Shown piece after piece: positions 27,860 to 39,646 of a stretch of 64,000 nucleotides of DNA. The notes below the pieces were generated by a model. It searched no databases and had not been told where the DNA came from. It saw only the letters and a program-made list of their open reading frames with translations. The stretch lies in assembly GCA_947476695.1 (NCBI GenBank), contig CANJRD010000001.1:434001-498000 (forward strand). The letters run 5' to 3'. The stretch comes from Rhodospirillaceae bacterium. Lineage in GTDB: Bacteria; Pseudomonadota; Alphaproteobacteria; Rhodospirillales; Rhodospirillaceae. Position numbers and translations under genes: made by a program. The first letter of the stretch is position 1; every line of letters starts with the position of its first letter.

Positions 27860-28264
27860 TCAGATCGGCTCGCGCCGGCGGGTCACGCCCTGCCGACGCG
27901 CGACTTCTTCCGGAATCGTGATGACGCGTTCTCCTTGCACGGGCATGGGCCTGCGCTCCGGCAAAGGCGGGAGACCGGCCGGCGCCGCGCCGGGCTTGAT
28001 CGCGGCTTCGATGGCGAAGCGCGACTTCACCCGCGCGCTGACCAAAGCGAGCAGTTCGATCGACTTGGCCTGCCCGATCATCATCGCGCCGATGAGGATC
28101 GCGCCCGCTGCGCCTGAAAGCGCGTAAATCGGGTTGACCCAGGGCAGGCGGGAAAAGGCCAAGATCATGCCGCCGACGCTGCCCAAGAGGCAGAGGAGTC
28201 CGAGCGCCGTCAGGATGCGTGCGATCGCGGGGGTATCGGGACGGTCAGGGTCGATGCTCAGCAT
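27860..28264 (-). CDS. Small conserved membrane protein of unknown function
   Basis: 134 residues. Two membrane helices are visible at ~residues 15-37 and ~44-64, then a polar, proline-rich cytoplasmic tail with many arginines ending in RRREPI. No catalytic motif was recognised. It lies between mutS (48 bases upstream) and glnD on the same strand, so it is probably read through with them. High coding-like base usage and its place in a same-strand block support a real gene. Function is unknown. Confidence 0.6.
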   Translation of the reverse strand: MLSIDPDRPDTPAIARILTALGLLCLLGSVGGMILAFSRLPWVNPIYALSGAAGAILIGAMMIGQAKSIELLALVSARVKSRFAIEAAIKPGAAPAGLPPLPERRPMPVQGERVITIPEEVARRQGVTRRREPI

Positions 28265-28312
28265 GGCGAGCTCCGTGGGCCGCGGCAGGCCATCAGTATA
28301 GCAGAGCGCGCC

Positions 28313-31096
28313 CTAGGCTTCGCCCAGAAGCCCTTTTAGCCGGTAGAGCTCATCCAACGCCGCCTTGGCCGTCAGATTGTCGGGCGACAGGCTGCGAAGC
28401 GCGGCCAGGGCCGACGCTGCGGCCGGGTCGAGGGTCGGTGCCGCGGCCGGGGTCGCGGCCGGCTTGGCGGCGGCGAACAGGGGCAAATCCTCGGCCAGTC
28501 CGGTCAAGACCTGGCTGGCCTGACCTGCCTGCTCGCCGCGTTCCAGCGCCGACAGGACCGATTCCGCACGCGCCACCACCGCCGGCGGCAAACCGGCCAG
28601 ACGCGCGACGTGGATGCCGTAAGAGCGGTCGGCGGCGCCCGGCCCGACTTCGTGCAGGAAGATCACGTCGCCCTGCCATTCCTTCACCCGCATGGTGTGC
28701 GGGCTGAGCGTCGGCAGCCGCGCGGTGAGCGCGGTGAGTTCGTGATAGTGGGTGGCGAATAGCGCGCGGCATTTGTTGACGTCGTGCAGTTGTTCGAGCG
28801 TCGCCCAGGCGATCGACAGACCGTCATACGTCGCGGTGCCGCGCCCGATCTCGTCCAGGATGACGAACGAGCGATCGGTCGCCTGGTGCAGGATGGCCGC
28901 CGTCTCCACCATCTCGACCATGAAGGTGGACCGCCCGCGCGCCAGATCGTCGGCAGCACCCACGCGGCTGAACAGCCGGTCGATGATGCCGATATGCGCG
29001 CTTTGCGCCGGCACGAAGCTGCCCATCTGGGCCATCACCACGATCAGCGCGTTCTGGCGGAGAAACGTACTTTTACCGGCCATGTTCGGACCGGTGATCA
29101 ACCACAGGCGCCCGGGCCCGCCGTCGTCCATCAGCGTGCAGTCGTTGGCGACGAAGGCTTGCCCGCCGTCGGCTTTCAGGGCCGCCTCGACCACGGGATG
29201 CCGACCGCCGATGAGCGCGAACGCAAGGCTGGAGTCGACCTGCGGGCGGACATAGTTGTGGTCGACGGCCAACTGGGCGAGCGCGGCGGCGACGTCGAGC
29301 GCCGCGACGGCGGACGCGGCCTCGGCGATCTCGCGTGCGCGGGTATTCACTTCGGTCACGAGATCGGCGAACAGCGCCAGTTCCAACGCGATCGCTTTGT
29401 CGGCGGCGGAGCGGATGCGATCGTCGAGGTCGGCCAACTCCACCGTGGTGAAGCGCATCGCGTTCGCCAGCGTCTGGCGATGGACGAAGCGCACCCGCGT
29501 GGTGTCCGTCTCGCCGCCGGCCATCTGCGCGCGATCTTCCTCGATCAGACGCTCGCCATGTTTGGCGGCGACTTCGATGTAGTAGCCGAGCACGTTGTTG
29601 TGCCGGATCTTGAGCGTGGCGATATCCGATTTCTCGGCATAGGTCGCTTGCAGGCCCGCGATCAGCTTGCGGCTGTCGTCGCGCAGGCCTTTCAGTTCAT
29701 CCAGGGCCGCGTCGTAGCCGGCGGCGATGAAACCGCCGTCGCGCGCAAGCAATGGCAATTCCTGCGACAACGCGCGCGTCAGACGGTCGATGAGTGCCTG
29801 ATGATGGCCAAGTCCTGCAATGTTGCCCGTGATGGAATCGGGCAGCGGATTGAGCGGGCCCGCAGTGATCGCCGCACGCAGTTGACCCGTGAGCGTCAAG
29901 CCGTCGCGCATCGCGGCCAGATCGCGCGGGCCGCCGCGTCCGACCGAGAGCCGCGACAGCGCGCGTTCGAGATCGGGGCACGCCGCGAGCAATTCGCGCA
30001 CCGCTTCGCGCACGCCGGCGCGTTCGACAAAAAACTGCACCGCATCGAGACGCGCGGCGATGGCCGCGGGATCGGTCAGCGGCGCACTGAGGCGTTCTGT
30101 CAACGCGCGCGCGCCGGCGCCCGTGATTGTGAGGTCGATAGCACTGAGCAGACTGCCGCGCCGCGTGCCCGCGAGTGTCTGCGTGAATTCGAGATTGCGG
30201 CGCGTGGCGGCGTCGATCTCCATCACCGCGCCGGCGGACAGGCGCTGCGGCGGCGACAGGCGCGGCAGTTTGCCCTTCTGCGTCAACTCGACATAGTCGA
30301 TGAGCGTGCCGGCGGCGGCGATCTCGGCGCGCGTGAAGGCGCCGAAGCCGGCCAGCGTGCCGACGTTGAAAATTTTCTCCAGCCGTTTGCGGGCGTTCTC
30401 GGAATCGAAACGCGGCCCCGGCAGCGGCGTCAGGCGCGACTTCCAGGGACCCAGTGCTGCCGCGACGTCGGGTTCGGTGAACGCCCGGTCGGAGACCAGC
30501 AGTTCACCCGGCGCCAGCCGCGCCAAGGCCGCGCTCAAGCTCGACACCGCGACCGGCTGAACCTGGAACGTGCCCGTCGAAACGTCCAACCACGCCAATC
30601 CGGGCTCGCCCTGCACCAGCGCGAGTGCGGCGAGATAGTTATGGCTGCGCGCGTCCAGCAGCGCATCCTCGGTCAGCGTGCCCGGCGTGATCAGGCGCAC
30701 GACGTCGCGCTTCACCACCGCCTTGCCGCCGCGCTTCTTGGCTTCGGCCGGGTCTTCCATCTGCTCGCCGACGGCGACCTTGAAGCCCAGGCGGATCAGC
30801 TTCGACAGATAGGCCTCGTGGCTGTGCACCGGCACGCCGCACATCTGGATGTCCTCACCCAGATGCTTGCCGCGCTTTGTCAGCGTAATGTCGAGGGCGG
30901 CCGCCGCCTTGACCGCGTCGTCGAAGAACAGCTCGTAGAAATCGCCCATGCGGTAGAACAGCAAGGCATCCGGATAGGACGCCTTGATGGCCAGGTACTG
31001 GCTCATCATGGGCGTGACGTCGTGAACGACGTTCGGGGGCGCGGGGACCGGCGCGAAAATTTCTGTCGGGCTTTCGGCGGGAAGCGAGTGCGACAC
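28313..31096 (-). CDS. mutS: DNA mismatch repair ATPase MutS
   Basis: 927 residues. The mismatch-reading Phe-x-Glu is in [10 protein letters not shown] at ~residue 50. The C-terminal ATPase shows Walker A ([13 protein letters not shown]), the DEIGRGT motif and ATHYHEL. MutS recognises base mismatches and small loops and recruits MutL. Divergent from the PhoR-like kinase, with a 165-base intergenic stretch between them. Confidence 0.97.
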   Translation of the reverse strand: MSHSLPAESPTEIFAPVPAPPNVVHDVTPMMSQYLAIKASYPDALLFYRMGDFYELFFDDAVKAAAALDITLTKRGKHLGEDIQMCGVPVHSHEAYLSKLIRLGFKVAVGEQMEDPAEAKKRGGKAVVKRDVVRLITPGTLTEDALLDARSHNYLAALALVQGEPGLAWLDVSTGTFQVQPVAVSSLSAALARLAPGELLVSDRAFTEPDVAAALGPWKSRLTPLPGPRFDSENARKRLEKIFNVGTLAGFGAFTRAEIAAAGTLIDYVELTQKGKLPRLSPPQRLSAGAVMEIDAATRRNLEFTQTLAGTRRGSLLSAIDLTITGAGARALTERLSAPLTDPAAIAARLDAVQFFVERAGVREAVRELLAACPDLERALSRLSVGRGGPRDLAAMRDGLTLTGQLRAAITAGPLNPLPDSITGNIAGLGHHQALIDRLTRALSQELPLLARDGGFIAAGYDAALDELKGLRDDSRKLIAGLQATYAEKSDIATLKIRHNNVLGYYIEVAAKHGERLIEEDRAQMAGGETDTTRVRFVHRQTLANAMRFTTVELADLDDRIRSAADKAIALELALFADLVTEVNTRAREIAEAASAVAALDVAAALAQLAVDHNYVRPQVDSSLAFALIGGRHPVVEAALKADGGQAFVANDCTLMDDGGPGRLWLITGPNMAGKSTFLRQNALIVVMAQMGSFVPAQSAHIGIIDRLFSRVGAADDLARGRSTFMVEMVETAAILHQATDRSFVILDEIGRGTATYDGLSIAWATLEQLHDVNKCRALFATHYHELTALTARLPTLSPHTMRVKEWQGDVIFLHEVGPGAADRSYGIHVARLAGLPPAVVARAESVLSALERGEQAGQASQVLTGLAEDLPLFAAAKPAATPAAAPTLDPAAASALAALRSLSPDNLTAKAALDELYRLKGLLGEA

Positions 31097-31140
31097 GAGC
31101 GGCGACGACCTAGAATGGGCAACAGGTCGGGGACACTACA

Positions 31141-31160
31141 CCAGCCGATGCGGCGGCTGG
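31141..31160. repeat. Perfect seven-base inverted repeat between mutS and the PhoR-like gene
   Basis: CCAGCCG and CGGCTGG enclose a six-base loop. It lies 45 bases upstream of the mutS ATG and has no T-run, so it may be an operator or chance structure in GC-rich DNA. No recognised protein site. Confidence 0.35.
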
Positions 31161-31261
31161 CGCGTGTTTTCGACACGGGATTCACATCGGACCGTCATTT
31201 TACCGCAGTGTTCATCTACGGCAGACTGTTCGCATAGCGTTTGTTGAGTTATCCACAGCCC

Positions 31262-32707
31262 ATGGCCCTGTCACCGACACAACGCCGCCTGACGATGTGG
31301 GCCGCAGGGATTTCCACACCGGCCTGGCTGGTGCTGGCGGGGCTTGTTGCCTTCGCCGGCCTCGGATGGCTGCCGGCGCTGACCGGCGCGCTGATTGTCA
31401 TGGCGCTTGTGGCCATTTTCGTCGTGCCGCGCCTGAACGATCTCGACCGTTTCGCGACCTTCGCGGAATCGCTGTTGGTCGATGTGGACGCTCCCGCGCC
31501 GGAATTCCATCACTCAGAGACCGCGGCGCGCGGCGTGCGGGCGATCCTGGGTTTGCGCCAGCTGTGGACAGATCGCCAGGGCCACGTCGAGACACTGGCG
31601 AGCACCCAACAGCTGATCATCGACGGCCTGCCGGATCCGCTGCTGCTGCTTGATGCCAATCGCCGTGTGCGCGGCGCCAATGCCGCGGCCCGCGAACTGC
31701 TGGGCGTCGACAACGTCGGCACCGACACGCGCACCAACCGTGTGGTGGCGGATCGCGATCTGGCCAGTATCATTCGCGATCCGAAGCTTCTGGAGACCGT
31801 CGACGCATCGCTGTTACGCCATGAGTCGGGCACGGCGGAACTGGTGATGTCCAACCCCGTGCAGCGTACTTTCCGCGCCTTGATCGAACCGCTGCCGGCC
31901 ACAGGTGACGGCGGCATCGCTTTGATCATCTCGTTGTCGGATCAGACCGAGATGCGCAAGATCGAACGCATGCGCGCCGACTTCGTAGCCAACGCCAGCC
32001 ACGAGTTGCGCACGCCGTTGGCCGCCGTTCTGGGCTTCATCGAAACGCTGCAAGGTCCCGCGAAGGACGACGAAGCGGCGCGGACCGAATTCCTCGCGAT
32101 CATGCACAGGCAGGCGGGCCGTATGGCACGTTTGATCGACGACCTGTTGTCCCTGTCGCGCATCGAGTTGCGCGAGCATGCCAAGCCCTTGGATGCGGTC
32201 GATGTGATCAACACCCTGCGGGGCGTGGTGGAGTTGTTGCAGCCCGAGGCGGCCAAGAATGGCAATCGTATCGTGATCAACGCGCCGCCGGATTTGCCAC
32301 TGGCGCTGGGCGATCACGGTGAGTTGGGACAGGTGTTCACCAATCTGCTCGCCAACGCGCTCAAGTACGGCGGTCAGAACCAACCGGTGGACGTGACGTT
32401 CGAGCTTGCGCACGAGCGTCCCCTCAGCATGCCGGGCAGCGGCCCATGCCTGAAGATCGCAGTGCGCGACCATGGCGAAGGCATCGCCCGCGAACACATC
32501 CCGCGTCTGACGGAGCGCTTCTATCGCGTCGACAATGCGCGTTCGCGCCAGCTGGGCGGCACCGGTCTGGGCCTGGCGATCGTCAAGCACATCACCAGCC
32601 GTCACCGTGGCGCGCTAACGATCGACAGCGTTGAAGGCGAGGGTTCGACCTTCACGGTCTGGCTGCCGGTCGCACCGGCGCACATGATTCCCAGCACCGG
32701 GAAATAA
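31262..32707 (+). CDS. PhoR-like sensor histidine kinase
   Basis: 481 residues from ATG 31262; an in-frame TTG lies at 31241. Two membrane helices (~residues 13-33 and 36-54) are separated by almost no periplasmic loop, as in PhoR. A PAS domain follows (LPDPLLLLDANRRV), then HisKA with the phospho-accepting histidine in NASHELRTPLAAVLG. The HATPase domain shows GTGLGLAIVKHI. PhoR-type kinases sense phosphate status through the Pst system. No phoB, pst or phoU gene is in the window, so the response partner must be elsewhere. The stop converges on the AmpG-like stop with four bases between. Confidence 0.83.
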   Translation: MALSPTQRRLTMWAAGISTPAWLVLAGLVAFAGLGWLPALTGALIVMALVAIFVVPRLNDLDRFATFAESLLVDVDAPAPEFHHSETAARGVRAILGLRQLWTDRQGHVETLASTQQLIIDGLPDPLLLLDANRRVRGANAAARELLGVDNVGTDTRTNRVVADRDLASIIRDPKLLETVDASLLRHESGTAELVMSNPVQRTFRALIEPLPATGDGGIALIISLSDQTEMRKIERMRADFVANASHELRTPLAAVLGFIETLQGPAKDDEAARTEFLAIMHRQAGRMARLIDDLLSLSRIELREHAKPLDAVDVINTLRGVVELLQPEAAKNGNRIVINAPPDLPLALGDHGELGQVFTNLLANALKYGGQNQPVDVTFELAHERPLSMPGSGPCLKIAVRDHGEGIAREHIPRLTERFYRVDNARSRQLGGTGLGLAIVKHITSRHRGALTIDSVEGEGSTFTVWLPVAPAHMIPSTGK

Positions 32708-32711
32708 CGCT

Positions 32712-34379
32712 TTAGGCCTTGGGCCCGCGTCGCGCCACGAGTACCGCGAGCGGGATGACGACCAGCCCCAATACGCAGGTATAGACGAAGAACGCGAAGT
32801 AGCCGGCGCCGAGGGCATCCGCCGGTATCCCGGAACGCGCCGCGCCGGCCGCGAGTGCGTTCGGCGCAAGGTCGGTGAAGAAGACTTTCAGCGGCGCCAT
32901 CAATCCACCGTCGGCCGCCGAATGCGCGGCGGCATCGGCGATGCGCCCAGACTGCGTGGCGATGAATTTATCCGGCAACGCATAGAGCGACGAGAACAGC
33001 GCGTACTGCGATGCCGTGAACCCCACACTGGTCAGGCTCGACATATAGGCCAGCAGGCAGGTGCCGGCGAAGCTCTGGCAGATGTTGTTGATGCCCAGCG
33101 TGATGATCAGCGCGTGGACCTGTGGCCCTTGGGTCGCGAGCCAAGCGAAGGCGAGATTGCTGAGCGGCGCGATCACCGCGCCGATCACCAGCGCGCGCGC
33201 CACACCGAACCGCGCCACCGCCCAACCACCGGCGAAGATGCCGATCAGCGAGAGGAACACGCCGTAGATTTTGCGCACCTCGGCGATCTGCGACAGCGTG
33301 AAACCGACATCCAGATAGAACGGGTTCATGATGTTCAGCAGGAACTCGGAGATTCTGTAGAAGCAGATCACCACGAGGATCAGGACCGCCTGCCGTCCAA
33401 AGCGCGTGAAGAAGTCGCGCAGCGGTTCGCCGAAGACATGGGAGAGGAAGTACCCGGGCTGGGTCGGCTTCCCCGGCAAGGGCCAGGCGCAGGCGATGAT
33501 GAAGGCAAAGCCGATGACGACGGCGATGAGTTGCAGGAACACACCGAGCGGACGTTGCGCCCAAGCGGCGGTGAGCGCCTGGCTAAGATCGCTTGGCAGC
33601 CACGAGGCGATCAACGAGACCTGTGCCGACAGGCCTGAGCCGAGGATTAAGGCGCCGGCGACGAGGATCGCGAGCCGTACCGCCCATTCGACCCGCTCCG
33701 CCCATGGATTGCTCGCGCCCGCCACGCGCGGGATCGGGCGGACGACATGCGCCTGTTCGCGCGGGCCGCAGAGAACAGCGATCAGGCCAACGACCATCAA
33801 CGCCGCCATGGCGAAGTAAGAGATCGACCAGTCGAAGATGTCGGCCAGGAATAACGGCGCCGCGCCGGCGGTGATGTAGGCGATGCGGTGGCCCCACTGG
33901 TATGAGGCCAGCATGACGCCCTGTTCGCTTTGCTCGGCGACCTCGATGCGCCAGGCATCCATGACGATGTCCTGCGTCGCCCCCATGAAGCCGGTGAAGA
34001 CGGCGAAGGTGGCGACAAGCGGCAGGCTGACGAGGGGGTCGGTGACCGCGATGAGCACCAGGCCCGTCATGATGGCGAGCTGCGTCACCAGCATCCACGA
34101 GCGCCGATGACCGAGCCACGCGGTCAGGCCGGGGATCTGCGCGCGATCCACCAGCGGCGCCCAGAGGAACTTGAAGGCGTAAGCGAGGGTCGCGAGGCTG
34201 AAGAAGGCGATGACGTTGAGGGACAGGCCGACGGTGCGTAGCCAGGCCGACAGCGTGTCGAAGATCAGCCAGAACGGCAGGCCGGAGGCAAAGCCCAGAC
34301 CCAGCATGACGACCGAACGCCGCTCGACGTAGAGCGCGAACGACTGTTTCCAAGTGCGCGGCGCGGGTGCCTCGGCCAT
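32712..34379 (-). CDS. AmpG-like MFS permease (muropeptide transporter family)
   Basis: 555 residues with about 12-14 membrane helices. The N-terminal half shows AmpG-like features: LGFASGLPFWLIFDTLSAWL, the loop PLVDRAQIPG, HRRSWM and ATQDIVMDAWR. AmpG imports anhydro-muropeptides from the periplasm for cell-wall recycling. The central stretch (~residues 215-330) is longer than I expect of short AmpG proteins and holds two extra hydrophobic segments. No beta-lactamase or ampR gene is nearby. Muropeptide substrate is by family only. Confidence 0.78.
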   Translation of the reverse strand: MAEAPAPRTWKQSFALYVERRSVVMLGLGFASGLPFWLIFDTLSAWLRTVGLSLNVIAFFSLATLAYAFKFLWAPLVDRAQIPGLTAWLGHRRSWMLVTQLAIMTGLVLIAVTDPLVSLPLVATFAVFTGFMGATQDIVMDAWRIEVAEQSEQGVMLASYQWGHRIAYITAGAAPLFLADIFDWSISYFAMAALMVVGLIAVLCGPREQAHVVRPIPRVAGASNPWAERVEWAVRLAILVAGALILGSGLSAQVSLIASWLPSDLSQALTAAWAQRPLGVFLQLIAVVIGFAFIIACAWPLPGKPTQPGYFLSHVFGEPLRDFFTRFGRQAVLILVVICFYRISEFLLNIMNPFYLDVGFTLSQIAEVRKIYGVFLSLIGIFAGGWAVARFGVARALVIGAVIAPLSNLAFAWLATQGPQVHALIITLGINNICQSFAGTCLLAYMSSLTSVGFTASQYALFSSLYALPDKFIATQSGRIADAAAHSAADGGLMAPLKVFFTDLAPNALAAGAARSGIPADALGAGYFAFFVYTCVLGLVVIPLAVLVARRGPKA

Positions 34380-34446
34380 GCCTGTGTTGTGGCACAGCCA
34401 AGGCCCGCTGTGAATCCGCGACGAAGCGCTTCGCCGCCGCGGCCCC

Positions 34447-34869
34447 TTAGACTTGCGTGACGAGCTTCACGTCGACGTTGCCCTTCACGGCGTTCGAGTA
34501 CGGACAGATCTTGTGCGCCTCGGCGACCAGGGCTTCCGCGTCGGCTTGGGACAAGCCGGGCAGGTGGGCTTCGAGCGTGATCTCGAAGCCGTAACCGCCG
34601 GCATCGTTCTGACCGATGCCGACATGCGCGGTGACGCTTGCGCCGGGCACGGTCTTCTTCTGACGGCCCGCGACGACTTCCAAGGCCTGACCGAAGCAGG
34701 CGGAATACCCCGCCGCGAACAAATGCTCGGGCGTGGTGGTGTTGGGCTTGCCGGGGCCGCCCATCTCTTTGGGAACCGAAAGGTCGACGCTGACGGAATC
34801 GTCGGACGCCTGGGCGTGACCGTTACGGCCGCCCTTGGTCGTCGCATGCGCGGTGTAGAAGATTTTCAT
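34447..34869 (-). CDS. ohr: Organic hydroperoxide resistance protein (Ohr)
   Basis: 140 residues, the exact size of the family. The two redox cysteines are C58 (GYSACFGQAL) and C122 (KICPYSNAVKGN), with the conserved glutamate in PEHLFAAG. Ohr reduces fatty-acid and peroxynitrite-type hydroperoxides using lipoylated proteins. The ATG follows a GGAGG ribosome site. An adjacent OhrR repressor gene, common in this family, is not present. Confidence 0.94.
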   Translation of the reverse strand: MKIFYTAHATTKGGRNGHAQASDDSVSVDLSVPKEMGGPGKPNTTTPEHLFAAGYSACFGQALEVVAGRQKKTVPGASVTAHVGIGQNDAGGYGFEITLEAHLPGLSQADAEALVAEAHKICPYSNAVKGNVDVKLVTQV

Positions 34870-34910
34870 GGATGTCCTCCGGGGGGTGGGAAGACGTCAA
34901 GCATGCCATG

Positions 34911-34948
34911 GAAAAACAAAAACGGGCGGCCCTGAAGTCGCCCGTTTT
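34911..34948 (-). terminator. Rho-independent terminator of typA
   Basis: On the minus strand, directly after typA, AAAACGGGCGAC pairs with GCCGCCCGTTTT (12 pairs with one G-U) across a six-base loop. A run TTTTTGTTTTT follows. It separates typA from ohr. Confidence 0.85.
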
Positions 34949-34972
34949 CATCAATACTCAAACCGTGACGGC

Positions 34973-36799
<1,827 letters not shown>

Positions 36800-37034
36800 G
36801 CGTTCAAGTGGCGGGCTTTTCAGGCCCGCACGCTCCACAATTCAGGTTCATCAGAATCAAAAACCGGGCTGCCACTATCCCGGCGCCCCGGAGCTTCGGC
36901 CGGTTCAAAGGCGCAAAGCGCACCCCGGCCAGCGCGCGGTCTATATAACGATCTGCCCCCCTCTGGCAAGGTGCAGTGCAGCGCAGCTGCACTTTTTCCT
37001 TTAAGATGAAGGTCTTATGACCAAAAAGGCCGCT
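36800..37034. other. Intergenic stretch between adenosine kinase and typA
   Basis: This 235-base gap holds the candidate typA promoter and leader. It also holds a hairpin (GTGCAGC-GCA-GCTGCAC followed by TTTTT, plus-strand sense, ~36982-37003) with no plus-strand gene in front of it. No ORF or known RNA was recognised. Confidence 0.5.
36942..36969 (-). promoter_or_regulatory. Candidate sigma70-type promoter of typA
   Basis: On the minus strand TTGCCA (36969-36964) and TATATA (36947-36942) stand 16 bases apart, giving a 5' leader of about 135 bases before the typA ATG. Hexamers match the consensus at five and four positions. Not tested. Confidence 0.45.
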
Positions 37035-37049
37035 TTAGAGACTGGCCTT
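37023..37049 (-). terminator. Weak terminator overlapping the adenosine kinase stop
   Basis: On the minus strand AAGGCC and GGCCTT form a six-base stem around the stop codon, followed by TTTTT. Short stem and long loop make it modest. Confidence 0.4.
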
Positions 37050-38024
37050 GGCCGCCAGATCGCGTAGGGAAACTTCCGGACGCGCCCCGACATGGGAAAT
37101 GATCTCGCCGGCGGCAAGCGCGCCGAGCTGGGCGCAGGCGCCCAAATCCCGGCCTTGGGTGTAGCCATACAGGAAGCCGGCGGCGAACAGGTCGCCGGCG
37201 CCGGTGGTGTCCACCACCTTGGCCACCGGGACGGCCGGAACCTCGACCACGGTGGCCGCATCGATCACCACCGCGCCCTTGGCGCCGCGGGTGATGGCCG
37301 TAAGCACGTTTGAGGCGCGCAAGGCGGCCACGGCTGCATTGAAATCGCGCGTCTTGGTGAGGTGGTAGAGTTCTTCCTCGTTGCCGAACAGGATGTCGAC
37401 GTCCTCGCGAATCAGCGCGGAGAGATCGTCATGGTGGCGTTCGACCACGAAGGGATCGGACAGGGACAGCGACACCTTGCGCCCGGCGGCCTTCGCGGCA
37501 TTGGTGGCTTTGCGGATCCCGGCCTTCGATTGCGCGGTGTTCCACTGGTAGCCTTCGATATAGGTGACCTGCGCGTCGGCGATGACGGCGGGGTCGATGT
37601 CATCGACGCCCAGATCGGCGCAGGCCCCGAGATAGGTGTTCATTGTGCGCTTGGCGTCCGGCGTCACCAGGATCATCGACATGGCGGTGGGCAGGTTCGA
37701 CAACTTACCGCCAAAGAAGTCCACGCCCGCGACCTTGATCTCGTGGGCGTAGATTTCGCCCAGCTTATCGGCGCCGACTTTGCCGATGTAAGCGGCCTTG
37801 CCGCCGAGCGAGGCAATGCCGACCATGGAGTTGGCTGCGGACCCGCCCGAGATTTCCACCGCGTGGCCCATCTTGTCGTAGAGCGACTTCGCGCGATCGG
37901 CATCGATCAGGGCCATGGTGTCCTTCACCATGCCTTCGGCGACGATGAAGTCATCGGTGGCCGTGGAGATGAGGTCGATGATGGCATTGCCGATGGCGAC
38001 AACGTCATAGCGCGCAGAGGACAT
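37035..38024 (-). CDS. PfkB-family adenosine kinase
   Basis: 329 residues. The ribokinase/PfkB fold is shown by the GSAANSM substrate segment near residue 59 and the second PfkB signature DTTGAGDLFAAGF near residue 275, whose Asp is the catalytic base. Alphaproteobacterial proteins of this kind are usually called adenosine kinase, making AMP from adenosine. Ribokinase or another sugar kinase remains possible. Divergent from the EI24-type gene and separated from typA by a probable terminator. Confidence 0.82.
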   Translation of the reverse strand: MSSARYDVVAIGNAIIDLISTATDDFIVAEGMVKDTMALIDADRAKSLYDKMGHAVEISGGSAANSMVGIASLGGKAAYIGKVGADKLGEIYAHEIKVAGVDFFGGKLSNLPTAMSMILVTPDAKRTMNTYLGACADLGVDDIDPAVIADAQVTYIEGYQWNTAQSKAGIRKATNAAKAAGRKVSLSLSDPFVVERHHDDLSALIREDVDILFGNEEELYHLTKTRDFNAAVAALRASNVLTAITRGAKGAVVIDAATVVEVPAVPVAKVVDTTGAGDLFAAGFLYGYTQGRDLGACAQLGALAAGEIISHVGARPEVSLRDLAAKASL

Positions 38025-38105
38025 GGGAAACCGCTAAGCTGGGGCTGAAAAACGCGGCGGAGTATAGCGACCGCGCCCGTTGATGCGAGAGGCAAAGCAA
38101 TCACC

Positions 38106-38816
38106 ATGATCCGCGCTTTCGGCCGTGCCTTTGCCCAGCTGTTCGACGCGCGCATCCTGCGCATTGTCGGCTTGAGCCTGGTGACGACCATCGCCGTCTA
38201 CGCGGCGTTGATCGCCGGTTTGATCTGGGGGTTGAGCCACGTCGAGCTGGCCGCGACACCCTGGCTCGACACGCTGGCGCGGCTAGGCTCGGGCTTCGCC
38301 GCGGTCCTGCTGGCGAGCCTGATCTTCCCCGCCGCGGTGACGGCGGTGATGGCCCTGTGGCAGGACAAGATCGCCGACGCCGTGGAGGCCCGCTATTACC
38401 CCGGCCTGCCGCCGGCGCGCGACGTGCCGATATCGGAAGTTGTCGGGTCGGGCTTCCGGCTGCTGGCCCTGACCGTCATCCTGAACCTGGCGCTGCTGCC
38501 GCTGTATGTCGTGCTGTTGTTCCTGCCGCCCCTGAATGCGGTGGCTTTCGCGGTGGTAAATGGCCTGCTGCTGGGCCGGGAATACTTCGACGCCGCCGCC
38601 CTGCGGCGGATGGCGGCCGACGACGCCGCGCGCCTGCGCCGCAGCCGACGACGCAGTATCTGGCTGGCCGGCATCCTGGCCGCCCTGGCCCTGACCATCC
38701 CCGGCCTCAACCTGGTCGGGCCGGTCATTGTCACGGCGGCTTTCGTCCACCTGACCCAGGACCTGAAGGCCCGGCAATTGAGAGACCCGTATCGGTTGTC
38801 GGAAGCGAAAAATTAA
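38106..38816 (+). CDS. EI24-domain (CysZ-like) membrane protein
   Basis: 236 residues with about four to six hydrophobic helices: ~residues 22-45, 57-85, 122-160 and 183-210. The layout, with amphipathic stretches between long helices, fits the EI24/CysZ family. CysZ takes up sulfate, but alphaproteobacterial EI24 members are poorly known and the cysteine genes are absent here. Its stop is 24 bases before the bactofilin start, so the two may be co-transcribed. Confidence 0.75.
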   Translation: MIRAFGRAFAQLFDARILRIVGLSLVTTIAVYAALIAGLIWGLSHVELAATPWLDTLARLGSGFAAVLLASLIFPAAVTAVMALWQDKIADAVEARYYPGLPPARDVPISEVVGSGFRLLALTVILNLALLPLYVVLLFLPPLNAVAFAVVNGLLLGREYFDAAALRRMAADDAARLRRSRRRSIWLAGILAALALTIPGLNLVGPVIVTAAFVHLTQDLKARQLRDPYRLSEAKN

Positions 38817-38840
38817 CGCGCCCGGGCTAAATTTGGCGGC

Positions 38841-39590
38841 ATGAGTGACCAGGATCACAACCCACCCGACAGCACCGAGCCGGATGAACCGGTGCCGCAC
38901 GTCGCCCTCACGGGTGCGCGTGGGCGACCGCCGGCCCGGGTTGTCGGCACCAAAACGCTCGCGCAACGTAGTCTGCTGAACGGCGCCAAGGTCACTGGCA
39001 TAAAGACCGGCGGTACGTTGCTTGAGCGCCTGCACGGCCCCGTCGTGAAGTGGCCGCGCAATACGCAAACGCGTAAACCGGCCGCGGTCGCGCAAGCACC
39101 GACGCCAGAACGTTCCGCCGCCGCGCCCGCGGAACGCAAGGGGGAGAACATGTCGGAGCGTTTCATCTCGGAACGGCTGCTGTCGGATCGCGGCACCACA
39201 TTCAATCCGCAAATCCCGCGTCGTGTGCCCGATATCCCGAGCCCGGGCGGCGTGAAGGCCAGCGAGGCGGACTTCGAAGGCAAACGCTTGACCGTCGGCA
39301 AAGCCGTGACGCTGTCCGGCGAGATCGGCGGCTGCGAGAAGCTGGTGGTCGAAGGCAAGGTTGATGCCAAGCTGAACGACATCAAGATTCTCGAAGTCGG
39401 CGCCAACGGCACCCTCAAGGGCACCGCCAGTGTCGAAAGCGCGAGTGTGGCCGGCTGCTTCGAAGGCACGCTGAAAGTCAGCGGCCATCTCGACATCGGC
39501 CCGAACGCGACCGTGAAGGGTACCGTCAGCTACGGCACGATCACCGTGGCCAGCGGCGGCAAGCTGCTCGGGACCATCGAGAGCGCCTAA
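38841..39590 (+). CDS. Bactofilin (polymer-forming cytoskeletal protein) with long N-terminal extension
   Basis: 249 residues. The bactofilin beta-helix core (DUF583) spans ~residues 145-245, with repeated short strands such as LTVGKAVTLSGEI, LVVEGKVDAKL, VSGHLDIGPNATVKG and a closing GKLLGTIE. Bactofilins self-assemble without nucleotide and help cell shape, stalks or cell-wall enzyme placement. The first ~100 residues are polar, rich in Pro, Thr and Arg, and look disordered. An internal ATG at residue 103 (MSERFISE) follows a GGGGGAG-like site and could start a shorter form. Confidence 0.88.
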   Translation: MSDQDHNPPDSTEPDEPVPHVALTGARGRPPARVVGTKTLAQRSLLNGAKVTGIKTGGTLLERLHGPVVKWPRNTQTRKPAAVAQAPTPERSAAAPAERKGENMSERFISERLLSDRGTTFNPQIPRRVPDIPSPGGVKASEADFEGKRLTVGKAVTLSGEIGGCEKLVVEGKVDAKLNDIKILEVGANGTLKGTASVESASVAGCFEGTLKVSGHLDIGPNATVKGTVSYGTITVASGGKLLGTIESA

Positions 39591-39646
39591 GAGACTTTCT
39601 GTTCATCGCATCGTTTGAACCGCACCAAGTCTGCGGAGGTATTGCC

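Noticed and set aside
28784-31237. 817-codon plus-strand frame opposite mutS
   Set aside because: Antisense of the full-length mutS; composition is typical of GC-driven shadow frames.
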